Assembly (NCBI RefSeq): GCF_001639745.1
Contig: NZ_LTAX01000024.1
Location: 1 to 48,953, forward strand
Length of the DNA: 48,953 nt
Reading direction: 5' to 3'
Origin: Marinomonas gallaica
GTDB lineage: Bacteria; Pseudomonadota; Gammaproteobacteria; Pseudomonadales; Marinomonadaceae
Position 1 is the stretch's first letter. The number at the start of each line of letters is the position of its first letter. Below are positions 48,878-48,953 of this stretch, one piece after another. The translations under genes and the position numbers were made by a program. Below the pieces are notes generated by a model. That model made no database searches and was not told where the DNA came from. It was given only the letters and a program-made list of their open reading frames with translations.

Positions 48878-48953
<76 letters not shown>

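Overview
The window reads as chromosome of a heterotrophic, probably marine, gammaproteobacterium. RlmM, BtuB/BtuFCD, a HiPIP, a Tat signal, several GGDEF proteins and a moderate to low G+C all fit a Marinomonas-like member of the Oceanospirillales. That placement is an inference from gene content, not from a marker phylogeny. It is gene-dense, with most genes in tight same-strand operons closed by clear hairpin terminators.

Layout: (1) 0.1-3 kb, RNA modification (rlmM plus a RluA-type pseudouridine synthase) and a membrane diguanylate cyclase, all minus strand. (2) 3.4-8.1 kb, a four-gene BMP-type ABC importer, probably for nucleosides. (3) 8.2-12.9 kb, a DUF2750 protein, an M48 lipoprotein protease, a HiPIP and a large beta-propeller diguanylate cyclase. 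(4) 13-25 kb, a complete protocatechuate 4,5-cleavage pathway: a LysR regulator with two DNA-binding domains, ligC, an aldo/keto reductase, a frameshifted quiC, a catabolic shikimate/quinate dehydrogenase paralogue, and the operon ligJ-ligK-ligU(galD)-ligI-ligA-ligB. A TRAP-permease stump beside it suggests a lost transporter. (5) 25.8-29.6 kb, a porin / PstS-like protein / GGDEF-EAL operon. (6) 29.6-34.8 kb, a vitamin B12 uptake operon behind a cobalamin riboswitch. (7) 34.9-41.3 kb, a secreted nuclease-like protein, then a tightly coupled six-gene operon encoding an APH-type phosphotransferase, an ATP-grasp ligase, an HprK-like kinase, a histidine phosphatase, a calcineurin-type phosphatase and an amphi-Trp protein. 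(8) 41.8-49 kb, a soluble PAS-PAS chemoreceptor, a DUF2889 protein, katG, an MscS channel, two hypothetical proteins and an initiator tRNA cut by one base at the window edge.

How the genes work together: in region 4, QuiC would make protocatechuate from 3-dehydroshikimate. LigAB opens the ring, LigC oxidises the semialdehyde to 2-pyrone-4,6-dicarboxylate, LigI opens the lactone, LigU and LigJ isomerise and hydrate, and LigK cleaves to pyruvate plus oxaloacetate. The frameshift in quiC, the TRAP stump and a possible decayed gene at 19.5-19.8 kb suggest that the quinate/shikimate entry branch is eroding while the ring-cleavage core is intact.

The best candidate for an undescribed system is the operon at 35358-41343. 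It matches the name-only 'GAK system' gene families (HprK-related kinase B, GAK-type ATP-grasp, amphi-Trp) and has two or three phosphate- or ATP-using enzymes facing two unrelated phosphatases. Its substrate cannot be read from the sequence.
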